Source: Seleniivibrio woodruffii (GTDB lineage: Bacteria; Chrysiogenota; Deferribacteres; Deferribacterales; Geovibrionaceae). From it: a stretch of 42,453 nt of DNA. The number at the start of each line of letters is the position of its first letter. Position 1 is the first letter of the stretch. Below, in pieces: positions 7,763 through 16,018 of the stretch. The stretch is from NCBI RefSeq assembly GCF_029267515.1, contig NZ_JAJUIS010000014.1, positions 1 to 42,453 of the forward strand. The letters are read 5' to 3'. Position numbers and translations under genes: made by a program. The notes under the pieces were generated by a model. That model ran no database searches and was not told the DNA's origin. It saw nothing but the letters and a program-made list of their open reading frames with translations.

Positions 7763-8626
7763 TCAGATTTGCATACCTTTTATAACGTTAATCGCGTGTT
7801 CACGCATATCTTCCCTGTCGAGAGCAAAGTTCACCGCAGCTTCGAAAAGACCGAACTTGTTTCCGCAGTCGAACCTTTTCCCCTCGAAGTGATATCCGTA
7901 AACCCGGCTGGATTTAGCAACCTCAAGGATGGCATCGGTAAGCTGTATCTCACCGCCCGCGCCTCTGGGGATGACCTGCAACGCGTCCATGACCTCGCTG
8001 GTCAGTATATATCTGCCGATTATGGCAAGGTTTGAGGGAGGGTTTTTCTTAGGTTTCTCAACCATCCCCTCAAGTCTCATAAGCCTGTCGTCAACCCGCT
8101 CGCCGGGAACGACTATTCCGTATTTGGAAGTATCTTCGTCCGGTACCTGCATAAGAGATATCACCGATTTTTTCGTCAGATTGAACTGCTCCACAAGCTG
8201 AGCAGTCACAGGCACTTTGCTCATTATTATATCGTCCGGCAGAATGACGGCGAACGGTTCGTTGCCCACTGCGTCTTTTGCGCAGAGCACTGCGTGCCCA
8301 AGTCCGTTGGGGTTCTTCTGGCGGACATATGTTATGTCGCACATTTCCGATATGCGTTTCATCTCCTCAAGAACCTTCATCTTTCCGTTTGACTCAAGCT
8401 GGTATTCCAGTTCCGGCGAATTGTCGAAATGATCCTCCAGAGCGCGTTTGCTCCTTGCCGAAACAAATATGACACGTTCAATGCCAGCCGCTATCACTTC
8501 TTCAACAGCGTACTGTATCAGCGGCTTATCTATAAGAGTAACCATCTCTTTCGGAATGGATTTCGTGGCGGGTAATAACCTTGTCCCCAGTCCCGCAACA
8601 GGGAAAACAGCAGTTCTGACTCTCAT
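7763..8626 (-). CDS. galU: UTP-glucose-1-phosphate uridylyltransferase
   Basis: GalU makes UDP-glucose from UTP and glucose-1-phosphate for cell-surface polysaccharide, LPS or glycolipid synthesis. The nucleotide-binding signature GLGTRLLPATKSIPKEM is at residues 12-28, followed by the sugar-binding GLGHAVLCAK segment and ILPDDI with the metal-binding Asp; the 287-residue length is normal. The ATG overlaps the stop of the Memo-family gene by one base (TAATG), so the two are translationally coupled, and AAGGTGA lies just upstream. It is followed at 20 bases by hsp20. Context links it to envelope carbohydrate synthesis elsewhere in the window only indirectly. Confidence 0.95.
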   Translation of the reverse strand: MRVRTAVFPVAGLGTRLLPATKSIPKEMVTLIDKPLIQYAVEEVIAAGIERVIFVSARSKRALEDHFDNSPELEYQLESNGKMKVLEEMKRISEMCDITYVRQKNPNGLGHAVLCAKDAVGNEPFAVILPDDIIMSKVPVTAQLVEQFNLTKKSVISLMQVPDEDTSKYGIVVPGERVDDRLMRLEGMVEKPKKNPPSNLAIIGRYILTSEVMDALQVIPRGAGGEIQLTDAILEVAKSSRVYGYHFEGKRFDCGNKFGLFEAAVNFALDREDMREHAINVIKGMQI

Positions 8627-9426
8627 TAATCACCTTTTGAATATATTAATCCGGCATAGCCCACAACCCTGTCAAAATCACCTGAGCTCACGCCGCTGTG
8701 GGTATGCTCAACCAGTTCCGCTCCGTGCTCCCCGCAGAGCCTGCAATAATGCAGACCTATATATGCGGGAAAAATTCCGCACATGGAAATGTCGTTTGCA
8801 AACACGCTATTATACAGCATATCTTCGTTCGATTTCAACAGCGCCTGTATAGCTATCGAGTCTTTTTGCTCCGTAATCCGTGCATTTTCGAAATGATTCA
8901 TATCAGAACTCACAACGACAAGCACATTTTTACCTCTAACGGACGAAAATAATACCTCCGCTGCAGATTTTAAAGTGTTTTTATGGGGATTTTTAACCGT
9001 AATACACGTTATTTTTACATCAGGACGTAAAAACAGGAGCATCGGCACGATAACTTCCAGCGAATGTTCCCTTTTGTGTGCCTGCGTGTCTCTCTCAAAT
9101 ATTCCGGAAGAGCACAGAGCACCCACCATTTCCCCATCCGTGCTGACATCGCCGAAAGGCGTTTCCCATTCACCTTCGGGGTATACAGAGATAACGGGTC
9201 CTGCGCCCGTGTGGTTGGGTCCCATCAAAATGACATGTTCAGGAATGTTCACCGAAGAAAGGGTCTTAAATGCCGTCGCGCCTGAATAAATATAGCCCGC
9301 GTGCGGCACTATAACCATCAGCGCATCTTTTTTTGGGGTTGTTAAAGTGTTCGCTCTGAAAAATTCCGTCAGTTCACTCTTGTCTGCGGGGTAAAAATAT
9401 CCCGCTACCGCTGCCTGTCTGCGCAT
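8626..9426 (-). CDS. Memo-family protein (AmmeMemoRadiSam system protein B-like)
   Basis: This 266-residue protein belongs to the Memo family, related in fold to non-haem iron extradiol dioxygenases. It carries the expected metal-site residues: His in VPHAGYIYSG, His in GPNHTG, His in SSDMNHFE and Cys in ISMCGIFPAYIGL. In many bacteria and archaea Memo is encoded with an AMMECR1 protein and a radical SAM protein (the AmmeMemoRadiSam set), whose reaction is not settled. Here there is a radical SAM gene two positions upstream, but it is MqnE, and no AMMECR1 gene is visible. The gene overlaps its upstream unknown neighbour by 22 bases and galU by one base. The Shine-Dalgarno is weak, consistent with coupled translation. 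Confidence 0.88.
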   Translation of the reverse strand: MRRQAAVAGYFYPADKSELTEFFRANTLTTPKKDALMVIVPHAGYIYSGATAFKTLSSVNIPEHVILMGPNHTGAGPVISVYPEGEWETPFGDVSTDGEMVGALCSSGIFERDTQAHKREHSLEVIVPMLLFLRPDVKITCITVKNPHKNTLKSAAEVLFSSVRGKNVLVVVSSDMNHFENARITEQKDSIAIQALLKSNEDMLYNSVFANDISMCGIFPAYIGLHYCRLCGEHGAELVEHTHSGVSSGDFDRVVGYAGLIYSKGD

Positions 9427-10220
9427 ATCTGTTTACCTACCTTATCAAACCACTCGGAGGTCAGCTTAACGGAAATGTTGAAATAACTGAAGTCATTAAG
9501 CAGAATCAGCTTTTTGTCCAGACTGTTCATAATCCACGGCATCCTGTTACGGGAGATTACCAGTTCTTTGACTCTTTTAAAGCTGAATTTATTCAGAAAA
9601 TGCAGTTTAGAACTTAAAAAAGCAAGGTTGTCGGCGCTTTTGCTGCCGATTATCACCAGTCTGTTACCAGAACGGCACATTTCAATCCTGTGACCGTCAC
9701 ACATGAAGACTATATAATCGTTGCCGAAAGCGTCGTTTATATCAAAATCTGTGTCGTACATTGAGAGCTTTTCGCTGCCCGCCACAAACTCAAGATATCC
9801 TGTTACAATGACCGCGTTGCCGTTGTCCTCGGCAATGGCAGAGAAACTGGAAGCGCTGGAAACGGGGGACGTGACCAGACTGTTGTCTTCAAGCGCCTGA
9901 CGTCTGAACAGCGAGAGATCTATGATATCCCCGCAGCCAAGCCCGCCGGAAATCCCCCTAAGGTCACTGGAAACGCTTCTCACGCTGAAGCCTGACAGAA
10001 AAGATTTTTTCAGTTTCATGAACCGTTTTGAAGTGCCCAGACCTGGTTCGTTCTGGTAGAAAGTGCGATATCCGCCGTCATAAAAAACATGGACGTTGTC
10101 CGCCGTTATATCGGGAAACTGCTCGTTCTTAACCAGCTTAACGTCAAAGCCGCGGTTTCGGACGTTCTCCGCAACCTTCAGCAGATTCGGGGACGGATTT
10201 AAAAATATATAATCAGCCAT
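9405..10220 (-). CDS. Unknown protein between mqnE and Memo
   Basis: I do not recognise this 271-residue protein. It has no signal peptide and no obvious membrane segment. The N-terminus (MADYIFLNPSPNLLKVAENV) reads like an alpha/beta fold beginning with a strand and helix; the middle has a GGLGCGD turn and alternating hydrophobic strands; the C-terminus is basic, with several Trp and Arg residues (RNRMPWIMN). Cysteines are few and do not form a metal motif. It starts one base after the mqnE stop and its 3' end overlaps the Memo start by 22 bases, so all three are likely made together. A link to menaquinone synthesis or to the Memo reaction is plausible by context only. Confidence 0.75.
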   Translation of the reverse strand: MADYIFLNPSPNLLKVAENVRNRGFDVKLVKNEQFPDITADNVHVFYDGGYRTFYQNEPGLGTSKRFMKLKKSFLSGFSVRSVSSDLRGISGGLGCGDIIDLSLFRRQALEDNSLVTSPVSSASSFSAIAEDNGNAVIVTGYLEFVAGSEKLSMYDTDFDINDAFGNDYIVFMCDGHRIEMCRSGNRLVIIGSKSADNLAFLSSKLHFLNKFSFKRVKELVISRNRMPWIMNSLDKKLILLNDFSYFNISVKLTSEWFDKVGKQICADRQR

Positions 10221-10221
10221 A

Positions 10222-11232
10222 TCAGCCGTATACCTTTATTTCATTATAAAGTGCATCGCGCTCAACAGCAACAAGCCCCGCGGAACGTGCAAAATCAGCC
10301 ATCTGCGTAACGGTCAGACCCTCGCTGCTTTTTGCTCCGGCGGCGTGGGTTATGTTCTCTTTGACGATGGTTCCGTCGAGGTCGTCAGCACCGAAGCGCA
10401 GCGCTACCTGTGCGGTCTTCTCCCCAAGCATCACCCAGTAAGCCTTTATATGGGGCACGTTGTCCAGCACTATCCTCGAAACAGCGATGGTTTTTAAGTC
10501 CTCAACACCGGTTGAAGCGGGGATATGACTCAGAAAAGTATTTTCAGGGTGAAACGAAAGTGGTATGAAAGCCAGAATACCGCCGGTTTCCTTTTGCAGT
10601 GCCCTCAGTGTCTCAAGATGACGCATTTTGTGCTCATCTTTCTCTATGTGTCCGTAAAGCATTGTAGCGTTTGTAAGAATACCAAGACTATGCGCCGTTT
10701 TATGTATCTCTATCCATCTCTCGGCGGGTATCTTTTCAGGACATATAACGTTCCTGACCTCTGGATCGAATATCTCCGCTCCGCCTCCCGGCATCATCTC
10801 AAGCCCCGCTTTTTTCAGCGATTTCAGAACTTCCGCAACAGAAAGATTTGATATTCTTGAGAAATAATCTATTTCAACAGCACTGAATGCTTTGATTGTC
10901 TTTTCCGGATATGCAGTTTTCAGAGCAGATACGGCATCGGTGTAAAATTTAAAAGGTTTGTCGGGGTGAAGCCCGCCTACGATGTGTATTTCTCTGGCGT
11001 CAGGAGCTTTTTCGTCAACGTATCTGACCATCTGGTCAACTTCGTAAAGGTATGAACCGTCATCGCCTTCATCCTTTGCAAAGGCGCAGAAACGGCATTT
11101 GCTCACGCAGATATTGGTATAGTTAAGGTGCAGGTTGCGGACAAAAAAAGTTTTTCTGCCCCACATCTTTTGTCTTATATCATCCGCCTGTCTGCCAAGC
11201 GAGAGGAAGTCTTTTTCGAACAGATTTTCCAA
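10222..11232 (-). CDS. mqnE: Aminofutalosine synthase, radical SAM
   Basis: MqnE joins S-adenosylmethionine-derived adenosyl to the enolpyruvyl group of 3-[(1-carboxyvinyl)oxy]benzoate to give aminofutalosine, an early step of the futalosine menaquinone pathway. The radical SAM cluster is C42-x3-C46-x2-C49 within NYTNICVSKCRFCAFAK; the family motif MPGGGAEIFDPEVR follows in the barrel. Length is 336 residues, within family range. The start is a TTG at 11232, supported by GGAG 6 bases upstream; the only nearby ATG (11237) is out of frame. It begins the run mqnE, unknown, Memo, galU, hsp20, lon. The other mqn genes are not in the window. Confidence 0.9.
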   Translation of the reverse strand: MENLFEKDFLSLGRQADDIRQKMWGRKTFFVRNLHLNYTNICVSKCRFCAFAKDEGDDGSYLYEVDQMVRYVDEKAPDAREIHIVGGLHPDKPFKFYTDAVSALKTAYPEKTIKAFSAVEIDYFSRISNLSVAEVLKSLKKAGLEMMPGGGAEIFDPEVRNVICPEKIPAERWIEIHKTAHSLGILTNATMLYGHIEKDEHKMRHLETLRALQKETGGILAFIPLSFHPENTFLSHIPASTGVEDLKTIAVSRIVLDNVPHIKAYWVMLGEKTAQVALRFGADDLDGTIVKENITHAAGAKSSEGLTVTQMADFARSAGLVAVERDALYNEIKVYG

Positions 11233-11313
11233 TTCATACTCCGTAAAATGCCCACGGCATCAAATGGAAAACTAACACATGGCAACGCTTTAATCAATAT
11301 TAAACTAAAGAAG

Positions 11314-12618
11314 CTACATGCTGCATCTGAATGAGCCGCCTGCAAACATCTGGGCATTGTTGCGCCCTTTGCTCTTCGCCTCATAGAGGGCGATATCGGC
11401 TTTCTGAACGAAGCTGTCGATGGTGTCGGTTTCTGCGAACTCGGCAACGCCGAAACTGCAGGTTACCTCTTTGCAGACGGGAAATTCATATGAAGCTATG
11501 GAGTTACGCAGTCTGTCAGCAATCTCGAAAGCTCCCTCCGCATCCGTTCCGGGCATGAGGACAGCGAACTCTTCACCGCCGTAGCGTGCGAGAATATCTG
11601 TTTTGCGGATACCTTTGCGTATAAGCTCCGTAAGCTGTATCAGAACCTTATCTCCAACGGAGTGACCGTATATATCGTTTATGTTTTTAAAATAGTCAGC
11701 ATCCATCATTATAAGGGACAGCCTCTGACCGTACCTGTTCACCCTTTCAACCTCTTTTTCAAGCTCGTCGAAGAACTTTTTTCGGTTGTATATCTTCGTC
11801 AGGGGATCCTGCAGCGAAAGAATCATGTAAAGCTGCTTTTCCATTTCAAGATGGGTAACGTCCGCAAAAGACATAAGGTACTCGTTCTTTCCGGGGACAT
11901 GTCTCACCGTCAGTATGAAAGTTGATTCCTCGTCGTCATCGCTGGTATCCGGCTTCATAACGACTATGCGGCTTGTCTGCCTGTCGTCTGCAACTATGTG
12001 TATCCACTCGGATATCTTTTTTCCGGCATAGAACGAATCGTCTTTATCGACAAACGCCTTCTCAAGTGAACCGTAGCGCAGGTTGAAATCCTCCAGCCCT
12101 GTGCATTTGAGAAAGCTGAGAAAAGAATCGTTTATATAGGTGCAGTTTGTCCCGTCTGTGGTGGCGAGGAAGTTAGGGTTGAGATCCATCACCTCGCGGA
12201 GGAACTTGTTTTGTTCTTCAAGCTGTTTTTTGTAATGTACAGAGGATGAAAGGTTAAGGATAACCTTCATCAGCTCCCTGAAATCAACCGGTTTTTTAAT
12301 ATATTTGTCAACGCCGACGTCTATGGCTTTCAGAAGAAATTCCTCGTCGTTGTGCCCTGTGGTGATAACTATCGGGGTATCCGGAGATATCTCTTTGATC
12401 CTGCGGGACATTGTTAGACCGTCCATCACAGGCATACGGATATCCGTAACAACTATGTCCGGTTTATGTCTGCCGAAAAGCTCAAGCCCTTCCTGTCCGT
12501 TTGACGCAAGATGTATCGTGCCGGAACGGCGTTGGAAAAATCTTTGAAGCCCCTCTCTGATCGCAGGCTCGTCTTCAACATATAGAATAGTTATGGATGA
12601 AAATCTGTCTTCTTGCAT
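11314..12618 (-). CDS. Response regulator with PAS and GGDEF domains (diguanylate cyclase)
   Basis: This is a 434-residue cytosolic signalling protein. A receiver domain (residues 1-125) has the acidic pair E15/D16, the phosphorylation site D59 in VVTDIRMPVMDG and the conserved Lys in YIKKPVD. A PAS-like sensor (about 140-260) follows a short coiled linker. The C-terminal GGDEF domain begins near DPLTKIYNRKKF and contains an intact GGEEF active site (347-351) and an RKTD product-inhibition site (338-341), so it should synthesise c-di-GMP and be feedback-inhibited. No partner histidine kinase lies next to it. It appears to be a single-gene unit, about 80 bases upstream of the mqnE run. The Shine-Dalgarno is weak. 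Confidence 0.93.
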   Translation of the reverse strand: MQEDRFSSITILYVEDEPAIREGLQRFFQRRSGTIHLASNGQEGLELFGRHKPDIVVTDIRMPVMDGLTMSRRIKEISPDTPIVITTGHNDEEFLLKAIDVGVDKYIKKPVDFRELMKVILNLSSSVHYKKQLEEQNKFLREVMDLNPNFLATTDGTNCTYINDSFLSFLKCTGLEDFNLRYGSLEKAFVDKDDSFYAGKKISEWIHIVADDRQTSRIVVMKPDTSDDDEESTFILTVRHVPGKNEYLMSFADVTHLEMEKQLYMILSLQDPLTKIYNRKKFFDELEKEVERVNRYGQRLSLIMMDADYFKNINDIYGHSVGDKVLIQLTELIRKGIRKTDILARYGGEEFAVLMPGTDAEGAFEIADRLRNSIASYEFPVCKEVTCSFGVAEFAETDTIDSFVQKADIALYEAKSKGRNNAQMFAGGSFRCSM

Positions 12619-12690
12619 TGTTCACCGACTAATCAATATTAGCATTATTTTGTGTATATAAAAAGCTAAATGATACAGAAAAGATGCAAA

Positions 12691-12720
12691 AATGAAAAAA
12701 CCTGCCCATAAGGGCAGGTT
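12691..12720 (-). terminator. Rho-independent terminator of the first nhaB
   Basis: A nine-base-pair stem, 12699-12707 with 12712-12720 (AACCTGCCC/GGGCAGGTT), has a 4-base loop and is followed on the minus strand by a T-rich run. It begins about 20 bases beyond the nhaB stop. Confidence 0.88.
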
Positions 12721-12739
12721 CTTGTTGTTCAACAGCTAT

Positions 12740-14278
12740 TTACAAAAGGTAAACTGTAGCAAGATAGCCTGTAACGCTCATTGTTATCGTGTAGGGAAGA
12801 GCCAGTTTAACCATTTCCATGTATGAAAGCCTGATTACAGGTGCCAGAGCCGAAGTCAGCAGAAAAAGGAAAGCCGCCTGACCGTTCGGTGTCGCAACGG
12901 AAGGAATGTTCGTACCCATGTTGATGGAGACTGCGAGTTTAGCAAGGTGCTCAAGTTTCTGAAAGTTTTCAGGAGAAAGGTCGCTAGCATGGTGCCCCAG
13001 CAGAGGTGCAACATCTTTGAAATGGCTCATGGTCTCGTTCATATAAACCGTTGCCACAAAAACGTTGTCTGAAATTGACGAAAGAACGCCGTTGGCTATG
13101 AAATAAGCACCAAGCTGCGAATTACCGTGCAGACTCAGAACGTATCCGATAATTGGTTTGAAAAGCTCCTGATCATGTATCACCGCAACTATGGCGAAGA
13201 AAACAACGAGAAGTGCCGTAAAAGGCAGCGCCTCCGTGAATGCGTGACCAATCTCGTGTTCACTCACGATACCGTTGAGAGCCGTCAGCAGAACTATGAG
13301 GGTCAGACCGATAACACCGACCTCTGCAATGTGAAGCGCAAGCGCCAGAACCAGAGACACGCCGAGAACACCCTGGATGATCAGTTTCAGCTTTCTGGAT
13401 GAATCCATTTTCTCAGCTTCTTTATCAACAAAACGCTTGAGAACGTCGTAAACGTTCTGAGGAAGCTGATAGCCGTAACCCATTATCTTTACCTTTTCAA
13501 GGAAAAGACAGGTTGCAAGCCCAACCAGCAGAACGGGTATTGAAACAGGTGCAGCATGGAAAAAGAAATCCGCGAAGTGCCATTTCATCTTTTCGCCGAT
13601 GATAAGGTTCTGAGGTTCGCCCACAAGGGTGCATGCACCGCCGAGAGCCGTACCCACAGCCGCGTGCATCATAAGGTTGCGCAGAAAGCCCCTGAACTGG
13701 TCGAGATCGTCAAGGTGCTCTGAAGGGATGTTTCCGTCGTTTCCGACATTATATTCCACATCACTGAGTGAAGACGCATATTCATGATAAACCTTATAAA
13801 ATCCGTATGCCACAGATATGACCACCGCCGTAACCGTTAGAGCGTCCAGAAACGCCGAAAGAAAAGCTCCGGCGAAACAGAAAAACAGTGAAAGCAGCAT
13901 CTTCGACCGGACATTAACCAGAAGCCTTGAGAAGATGAAAAGCAGCATGTCCTTCATAAAGTAGATGGCTGCAACCATAAACATCAGAAGCATGATAACA
14001 GGAAAATTGGCGTGTGCTTCGTGATAAACGGTTGCCGGGGACGTCATGCCCAGAACAACAGCCTCGACAGCGAGAAGACCCGCAGGAGGGAGAGGATAAC
14101 AGTTAAGCGCCATGGCGAGGGTGTAAATAAATTCGATGATAAGCACCCAGCCGGTTACAAAAGGACCGACAGTAAACAGAAGAATCGGGTTCAGAATCAG
14201 GAAAGAGAGAATGGTGAGCTTATACCAATTGGGAGCTTCACCAAGAAAATTAGCAGTGAATACCTTACCCATATTCAT
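12740..14278 (-). CDS. nhaB: Na+/H+ antiporter NhaB (copy 1)
   Basis: This inner-membrane antiporter exchanges Na+ for H+ to control internal sodium and pH. The N-terminus ([20 protein letters not shown]) and the [20 protein letters not shown]-type core follow E. coli NhaB closely, and the 512-residue length matches the family. About a dozen hydrophobic segments are visible. The start at 14278 has GGAG 8 bases upstream; an ATG two codons later is less well spaced. A paralogue of almost the same length lies 95 bases upstream in the same direction. The two share most core segments but differ in the hydrophilic loop around residues 170-195. A terminator follows, so this is the last gene of the unit. 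Confidence 0.95.
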   Translation of the reverse strand: MNMGKVFTANFLGEAPNWYKLTILSFLILNPILLFTVGPFVTGWVLIIEFIYTLAMALNCYPLPPAGLLAVEAVVLGMTSPATVYHEAHANFPVIMLLMFMVAAIYFMKDMLLFIFSRLLVNVRSKMLLSLFFCFAGAFLSAFLDALTVTAVVISVAYGFYKVYHEYASSLSDVEYNVGNDGNIPSEHLDDLDQFRGFLRNLMMHAAVGTALGGACTLVGEPQNLIIGEKMKWHFADFFFHAAPVSIPVLLVGLATCLFLEKVKIMGYGYQLPQNVYDVLKRFVDKEAEKMDSSRKLKLIIQGVLGVSLVLALALHIAEVGVIGLTLIVLLTALNGIVSEHEIGHAFTEALPFTALLVVFFAIVAVIHDQELFKPIIGYVLSLHGNSQLGAYFIANGVLSSISDNVFVATVYMNETMSHFKDVAPLLGHHASDLSPENFQKLEHLAKLAVSINMGTNIPSVATPNGQAAFLFLLTSALAPVIRLSYMEMVKLALPYTITMSVTGYLATVYLL

Positions 14279-14312
14279 AGAGTATTCTCCTCATGTAATT
14301 AACATACAATGC

Positions 14313-14333
14313 GTAATGTTACAAAATCATTAC
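14313..14333. repeat. Short inverted repeat between the two nhaB genes
   Basis: GTAATG (14313-14318) and CATTAC (14328-14333) form a perfect six-base inverted repeat around a nine-base A/T-rich centre, within the 95-base gap upstream of nhaB copy 1. It could be an operator half-site pair, but arms this short can arise by chance. Confidence 0.25.
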
Positions 14334-14373
14334 TTCAAACACAAGGGAGAATACATGTCATTAAAAATAATAA

Positions 14374-15903
14374 TTACAGCAAAAAGATGGTTGCAGCAAA
14401 GCCTGTTAAACTCATTACGATGGTATACGGGAGCGCAAGTTTTACCATCTCAACATATGAAAGCCTTATCAGAGGAGCCAGAGCGGATGTAAGCAGGAAA
14501 AGAAACGCAGCCTGACCGTTGGGTGTTGCAACAGAAGGAATGTTGGTTCCGGTATTTATGGACGCAGCCAGTTTCGAAAGATGCTCAACTCTTCCAGCCT
14601 GTTCCGGCGTAAGGGTCTCTTGGGTACCCAGAAGAGGAACGATATCCTTGAAACCGCTTATTGTCTCATTCATATAAACAGTTGCCACAAATACGTTATC
14701 TGATACGGCTGAGAGCACGCCGTTGGCTAAGAAATATGCACCGAGCTGTGCGCTGCCTGACATGGAGAGAACGTAGTCCGTGACAGGTTTGAACAGATGC
14801 TGGTCATGAATCACCGCCACAACAGCGAAGAATACCACAAGAAGAGCCGTGAAAGGGAGCGATTCCGTAAAGGCGTGCCCTATCTCATGTTCGCTGATAA
14901 TGCCGTTGAAAGCCGCAAGGAGAACGATAAGGAACAGACCTATAACGCCCACCTCTGCAAGGTGCAGAGCGAGGGAAACGACAAGAAGAATACCGACAAC
15001 ACCCTGAACGATGAGTTTCATCTTTCCTGAGCTGTCAATCTCTTCCGCCTGTTTTTCCACATTTTTTTTCAGCACTTCGTAAACGTTTTCAGGAAGCTGG
15101 TATCCGTAGCCCAGAATTTTTATTTTCTCAAGTGTCCAGCAGGTTGCAAGACCTGCCAGAAGTACGGGGAAAGTAACCCTGTAGGTGTGCATTATGAAAT
15201 CTGCGAAGTGCCATTTCATCTTTTCGGCAATAATAAGGTTCTGAGGCTCTCCCACCATGGTTGTAACCCCGCCGAGAGCCGTCCCCACTGCCGCGTGCAT
15301 CATGAGGTTTCGCAGAAATCCCCTGAACTGTTCAAGGTCGGCTTTATGCGATTCGAGAACAAGTTCGTCGCTGTCAACAGTGTATTCCTCAGCCTCATCG
15401 TCGGAGGCATATGCGTGATAAACCGTATAAAAACCGTATGCGACGGCTATTATTACCGCCGTGACAGTGAGAGCGTCCAGAAACGCGGAAAGAAATGCAC
15501 TGACAAAACAGAAGAGAAGCGAAAGCGCTGCCTTTGAGCGCACGTTTATGAGCAGTTTGGTGAAAACAAACAGAAGCCCGTCCTTCATAAAATGTATGCC
15601 CGCAACCATAAACATCAAAAGCATGATAACAGGGAAATTCGCGTGTGTTTCGTGGTATACGGATGCGGGAGATGTAAGTCCGAGAATGATACATTCAAGA
15701 GCTATGAGACCAGCGGGAGCCAGAGGATAGCATTTCAAAGCCATTGCAAGAGTAAAGATAAACTCTGCGATTATCACCCATCCGGTGAAAAAAGGTCCGA
15801 AAACAGCAAGCAGAAAAGGATTTGCCGCAAGAAACCCCAAAACCGTAAATTTATACCAGTCCGGTGCCTCTCCGAGAAAATTGTGCATGATCTGCTTACC
15901 CAT
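14374..15903 (-). CDS. nhaB: Na+/H+ antiporter NhaB (copy 2)
   Basis: This is a second NhaB of 509 residues, clearly paralogous to its neighbour. The N-terminus MGKQIMHNFLGEAPDWYKF and the [20 protein letters not shown] segment are shared, as is the C-terminal [18 protein letters not shown] region. I choose the ATG at 15903 because family similarity begins there and a GAGGGGG lies about 9 bases upstream; a longer frame to 15960 adds 19 unconserved residues. The hydrophilic loop (around residues 170-190) is acidic and unlike that of copy 1, so the proteins may differ in pH sensing or ion preference. The pair suggests a sodium-rich or alkaline habitat or a sodium-based energy economy, which is inference. 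Confidence 0.95.
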   Translation of the reverse strand: MGKQIMHNFLGEAPDWYKFTVLGFLAANPFLLAVFGPFFTGWVIIAEFIFTLAMALKCYPLAPAGLIALECIILGLTSPASVYHETHANFPVIMLLMFMVAGIHFMKDGLLFVFTKLLINVRSKAALSLLFCFVSAFLSAFLDALTVTAVIIAVAYGFYTVYHAYASDDEAEEYTVDSDELVLESHKADLEQFRGFLRNLMMHAAVGTALGGVTTMVGEPQNLIIAEKMKWHFADFIMHTYRVTFPVLLAGLATCWTLEKIKILGYGYQLPENVYEVLKKNVEKQAEEIDSSGKMKLIVQGVVGILLVVSLALHLAEVGVIGLFLIVLLAAFNGIISEHEIGHAFTESLPFTALLVVFFAVVAVIHDQHLFKPVTDYVLSMSGSAQLGAYFLANGVLSAVSDNVFVATVYMNETISGFKDIVPLLGTQETLTPEQAGRVEHLSKLAASINTGTNIPSVATPNGQAAFLFLLTSALAPLIRLSYVEMVKLALPYTIVMSLTGFAATIFLL

Positions 15904-16018
15904 ATGCCGCCCCCTCATCCAACTTATAATATGTGAGAAGCATAGCATATGTTTCAACAAAGAACAATATTTGCAGGAAATAACATAACAAAAAAATTAC
16001 AAGGTTAAAACTTAATCT

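Noticed and set aside
8626-11232. A complete AmmeMemoRadiSam system
   Set aside because: Memo is present, but no AMMECR1 gene is visible and the nearby radical SAM gene carries MqnE signatures, so the set is not complete here.
11248-11260. A hairpin (ATGCC...GGCAT) just upstream of mqnE as terminator of the diguanylate cyclase gene
   Set aside because: The stem is only five base pairs and the following T-run is only four bases; too weak to call.
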